Assembly (NCBI GenBank): GCA_964017065.1
Contig: OZ024789.1
Location: 4,895,518-4,959,517 of the forward strand
DNA: 64,000 nt
Direction: 5' to 3'
Source of the DNA: Haliclona indistincta
Lineage: Eukaryota > Porifera > Demospongiae > Haplosclerida > Chalinidae
Shown: piece after piece, positions 60,252-64,000 of the stretch
Numbering within the stretch: position 1 is the first letter of the stretch
How the letters are laid out: every line of letters starts with the position of its first letter
Notes under the pieces: generated by a model
Told to the model about the DNA's origin: nothing
The model's input: only the letters and a program-made list of their open reading frames with translations
The model's database searches: none
Made by a program: the position numbers and the translations under genes

Positions 60252-62136
60252 ATAAAGCACCAAAGGTGCAGATGCCTCGGTGCAGTAGCATGTATGCTAG
60301 CATGATGCAATTAGCAGATGCATATGACAGCACGTATGCATGCAGTAGATCCATGGAAGCATATAAAAACAGTATCATGGAACTTGAGCATGCAAGCACC
60401 AGAACTATGGAAGCATGCAAGCAGCAGAACCATGGTAGCATGCAAGCATCAGAACCATTGTAGCATGGAAGCAGCAGAACTATATATAGAAGCATGGAAG
60501 CAGCAGAACCATGGAAGCATGTAAGCAGCAGAATTAACTGAAGCATGCAAGCAGCAGAACTGAAGCATGCAAGCAGTAGAACTGAAGCATGCAAGCAGCA
60601 GAACTGAAGCATGCAAGCAGTAGAACTGAAGCATGCAAGCAGCAGAACTGAAGCATCCAAGCAGCAGAACTGAAGCATGCAAGCAGCAGAACTGAAGCAT
60701 GCAAGCAGCAGAACTGAAGCATCTAAGAAGCAGAACCATGGAAGCATGCAAGCAGCAGAACTATGGTTGCATGCAAGCAGCAGAACCATGGATTGTAGCA
60801 GCATAGAGTACATGTAGCTAAAATGCATTGTACAAGCTGTTGTAACTAGGCACCGAAGGTGCTTATGCCTCGGTGGAATGTTATGCATACATGCCTGTCT
60901 GACTAAATATGCTGAACTGAAACACACAAGCAGTAAAGAAAGTCTGCTGTTGCTAGTTGAACACTATGCTAGTGGCTGACAAATCTGACATGGTATTCAA
61001 TATTGGCAAGGAATATTTTACATAATATTATACTAGTGAGATGTAAGGAGTAGAGAAAAGAAAATAAAGATACACAGTAAAGTTAAACTGCAGCTGTTGT
61101 ACCTTTCTGTACAGCAATCACAATGCTATAATAGTTATGCAATCAGAAGCCAATCAGTGCTGACCACTAATTCAACCGGGCGTGTCTATGTTGTTCAGGG
61201 CACAGCACGTACAATGAACGAGCGAGATAGCGTCCATAGCTTGCTTGCACTATTTCTTTAGACATACGATGTAACCTATCAGCTTCTAGGCAGTCAACTG
61301 TGGATAGTTTTGTCTACGGAGAACTCTAGATCGCCAGCAACGGCGAGGTAAGCAAAGCTACGCCATAACTCTAGAACGCAGCTTCATATACAAGTCTGCT
61401 GTGCTGTTCTGAAGTAAAGGCGGACTCACTAGCAGTAAGGCAGCCAGCAATAGACAATTTTGTCATTACATCAGCAACTAGATCGCCAGCCGGCGATCGC
61501 GAGTAAGTAATCACGCTATAACTCACGAACAGAGCCTTATAGCCAAAATCCTTACAATTCATTTTCAAGCAAATATCGACTTTAGCCTGTGTTGCACGTT
61601 TCAGCGCTTAGTTTTTAGCGAGCGACGAGAAATCCTGCCGACAGACAGACAGATACACAGATACACAACACGACTACTGTATGCCCCGTGGCTCCGCCCA
61701 CCGAGGCATAATAAAAATACAAGCTGTTTACTGAAGACTGACCTGCATAACGCTTGCTCGCTCAGGCTCACTCGACGAGCAAGATGAGTCTGAAGACGCT
61801 TTCGCTTGCAAGTTTCATTGCTGCTTATGGAGTCATATGAGCTGCACTGTCATATATCAAGCGCGATGTAGCCAGCTGTGGACAGTACTGTCTCTGAAGG
61901 AAGCCAGAACGCGAGCAACGGCAGTCCAGGCGAGCAAATCACGCCATAACTCGAAAACAAAGCCTTTAATTGCAATTCTGCCAAATTTGTTTTTCATAAA
62001 CTACTGAGATCTGCCTGTGTTGCTAATTTCAGCGCTTAGTAGCAAGCGGTTGCTGAGATACGCATTGCGAACATACACACACACAAACGAACAGACTAAT
62101 GTATGCCTCGTGGCTCCGCCCACACCTCGGCATAAA
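60252..62136. mobile_element. About 1.9 kb insert specific to unit 2, containing a minisatellite
   Basis: Unit 1 passes straight from TGCTAGTCAAA to ACTCCCTATAACCC (20788-20800); unit 2 has about 1.9 kb between. Its parts end in related words: GCACCAAAGGTGCAGATGCC (60258), GCACCGAAGGTGCTTATGCC (60851), GGCTCCGCCCACCGAGGCAT (61690) and GGCTCCGCCCACACCTCGGC (62113). Two diverged tandem copies of one sequence occupy about 61250-61710 and 61860-62136 (each with CGCCATAACTC and TTTCAGCGCTTAG). No transposase. Confidence 0.65.
60340..60795. repeat. 22-bp minisatellite
   Basis: About 20 copies of GAAGCATGCAAGCAGCAGAA plus CT or CC, regular in the centre (60540-60720) and looser at the edges. Open frames on both strands (Leu-Leu-Ala-Cys-Phe-type repeats on minus) come from the repeat period and are not called as genes. 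Confidence 0.92.
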
Positions 62137-64000
62137 AATCCCTATAACCCAATTCAAGTCCAAAAGATATTTAGTGTCTACAAAATACATGATGCAATAT
62201 GAAAGAAATGGGATTTTGCTACAGGGACAAGGGTCACTGTAAAGAGCAAACCAGATCAAGACATGACTCATACTGACTATGAATGACTACACCTAACCAT
62301 GACAAGACCTGTGACCCAGGATGAGTATCATATATAACAGGTCGGCAATAGCATACTTGTGTCTCTAGATCAGACAACACATTGTGCAAGAGGTTGTGCC
62401 GGTGTAGAGACAAGATCTTTTAACCTGGATATGACACGGGATAACTGAACAGCACTATTTGCTAAAGCATGGTTGGTCCCTATGGTGGTTGTTTCCAAGC
62501 CGCACACATGTTGTGTTTACTGTGTCAGTGTGTATGGGCAGGCAGCCAATCCACCAGCTCTGGTGTTCAAGTGGTATCACTCAACTGCTGTGTAAACAGT
62601 TTTAAAACTGCAGCACTTGAGTTTGAACTAGCAAGCAAACAATGCAAGTGGTTCAAATTTGACATTTAAACTAGCCAACCAATAGAATAACACTGCGCTA
62701 ATACACATTAGAGCAAGCAGCGATATTTATCTACTCTCTCACTTTTACAAATGTGACTCAAAATTGAAATGCACACACATTTTTGAACTACAAGAGCTTG
62801 TATCACCACTAACAACAGTGTGTCTTATCCACTGCTGTTGTTGTTGATGAATATCACATATGGTAACCATATCCACTAGCAACACACATATACACATGTA
62901 CTGATTATCATGCAGTATCACTCACAATGTGTCTCAACCACATGAGTTTAGACACCATCGTCAACACATTGATGTACACACATTAGCATATACCACCACC
63001 CACCGCACAATATTCTACAGCTGTGTGTATGTGTGTGAGTGAGTGGGTGTAAGCCCTGGTGTCTAGCCAGCCAGCCAGGACCCGCTGACCTCACTCACTC
63101 AGGGCTATTGGGAACAGCACTGCCTATCACGCGTTATCAACGGCTAGAATTTCACTGCTTATCGCCAGGTGAGGTTCTATTGCATGAAAGGCTTGTGAAT
63201 AACATTATCGGAAAGATGAAGACGGGTTGAATGAGCAGTTAAGATGAGAATCAGATACCCATCCACAAACCAAGTGCTCTAAGCAGTGAAGAAGAGATTT
63301 TCGATCCTAATGCTTAATTATTTAACATGTTTACCAGTTCAAGACTAGCTTGCTGTATTTCCACCCCATTGCTGGTTTTCTACCACCCATCGTTGAAGGG
63401 ATACCCACCCTCAAACCATGCTTGTTCACTTAGACAATGTACACACACACTCCGATAGAGAACCCAATGGTTGCAACAGTGTGGCTACTAGAGACAGCCT
63501 TCCCTGAGAGGTCTCTGCCTATTCTCATCAACCTCCCCTCTACAGACAAAACCATGGGTATCTAATCTGTGGCTTAGATAGACAAATTCTCCCAAGCACT
63601 CAAGCTGCCTAAGGTGCTAGAGTCCTTCCCAGGCACTTGACTGGATAAACGCACACACAAGACTGGGCGGGATGGACTTTTAAAGAAATATGCAGAGTGC
63701 AAGAAACAGCTGGGCCCGTGAATATCACTGGTATGTGATCTTAGCAGAGAACAAAGTGTTCTGGTTTAGCCAGTGTTTCCCCTAATCTTAAATTAACAAT
63801 ACCCACACCATCAGAGATATGGCTACATGATCTATCATAAAGAAAAGAGGTCACTTCGCTATGCAATTTTCGAGTGCCCGCCTGTATATGGGTCATAACT
63901 CAAAAAAATCTGTGTGAAGTGTAAGAGAATTTTAAAGGCATAATATTATTGGGCTGTAACAATCAGGTTTGCACGTAGTATCAAAGTGACCCTTTTTCAC
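62137..64000. other. Conserved non-coding block, copy 2
   Basis: Matches about 20790-23060 of unit 1 (minus the insert 20845-21225) with SNPs and small indels, and runs off the window. In unit 1 GPKOW exons follow this block, so another GPKOW copy is expected to the right. Confidence 0.6.

Noticed and set aside
60244..60927. 227-residue Cys/Leu-rich ORF on the minus strand across the minisatellite
   Set aside because: The 22-residue protein period equals three 22-bp units, so openness follows from the repeat. The region is absent from unit 1.

Overview
This window looks like nuclear DNA from a sponge, most likely a demosponge of the Amphimedon/Haplosclerida kind. The reasons are very short introns (about 47-55 bp), AT-rich DNA full of foldback elements and microsatellites, and innate-immunity genes of the DEATH-NACHT-LRR (NLR) type on a fixed plan of a tiny start exon, a DEATH exon and one giant NACHT-LRR exon. 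The species is an inference. No organelle, viral or bacterial gene was recognised.

The window holds two copies of one large gene block. Unit 1 runs from the left edge to about 26-30 kb; unit 2 starts near 26-30 kb and runs off the right edge. The shared order is GPKOW (minus) / NLR-1 (plus) / NLR-2 (plus) / NLR-3 (plus) / AMDHD1, imidazolonepropionase (minus) / secreted NHL-type beta-propeller gene(s) (plus) / an AG-rich repeat and a conserved non-coding block. Unit 1: GPKOW 5' exons 225-1233, NLR-1a 1345-4380, NLR-2a 4640-10293 (pseudogene), NLR-3a 10763-14806, AMDHD1a 15250-17648 (nonsense codon), NHL-A 18423-19271. Unit 2: GPKOW copy 2 23720-30683 (broken 5' end), NLR-1b 30798-34622, NLR-2b 41900-45909 (DEATH exon broken, NACHT-LRR exon intact), NLR-3b 46387-48797 (pseudogene), AMDHD1b 49247-51519 (visible exons intact), then three NHL genes (52274-53110, 55572-56411, 58116-58958). 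The two units have decayed in a complementary way: almost every gene has one better-preserved copy.

Functionally the block joins intracellular NLR immune sensors with a small expanding family of secreted six-bladed propellers. Each propeller gene has the same TATA promoter and signal peptide. Their amino acid differences fall once per blade, at the strand-edge/loop positions expected to form one face of the propeller. That pattern suggests diversifying recognition proteins and is the best candidate here for an undescribed system. GPKOW (spliceosome) and AMDHD1 (histidine breakdown) look like housekeeping passengers.

The rest is mobile DNA: foldback/MITE-like elements, an approx. 4.2 kb element with long inverted ends carrying a decayed WRKY-like zinc-finger ORF (35-39 kb), a LINE 3' fragment, a hairpin inserted in an AG microsatellite, and a 22-bp minisatellite. 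All exon limits were read by eye from GT/AG sites and reading phase, without transcript support. A tandem join of two haplotypes during assembly cannot be excluded.
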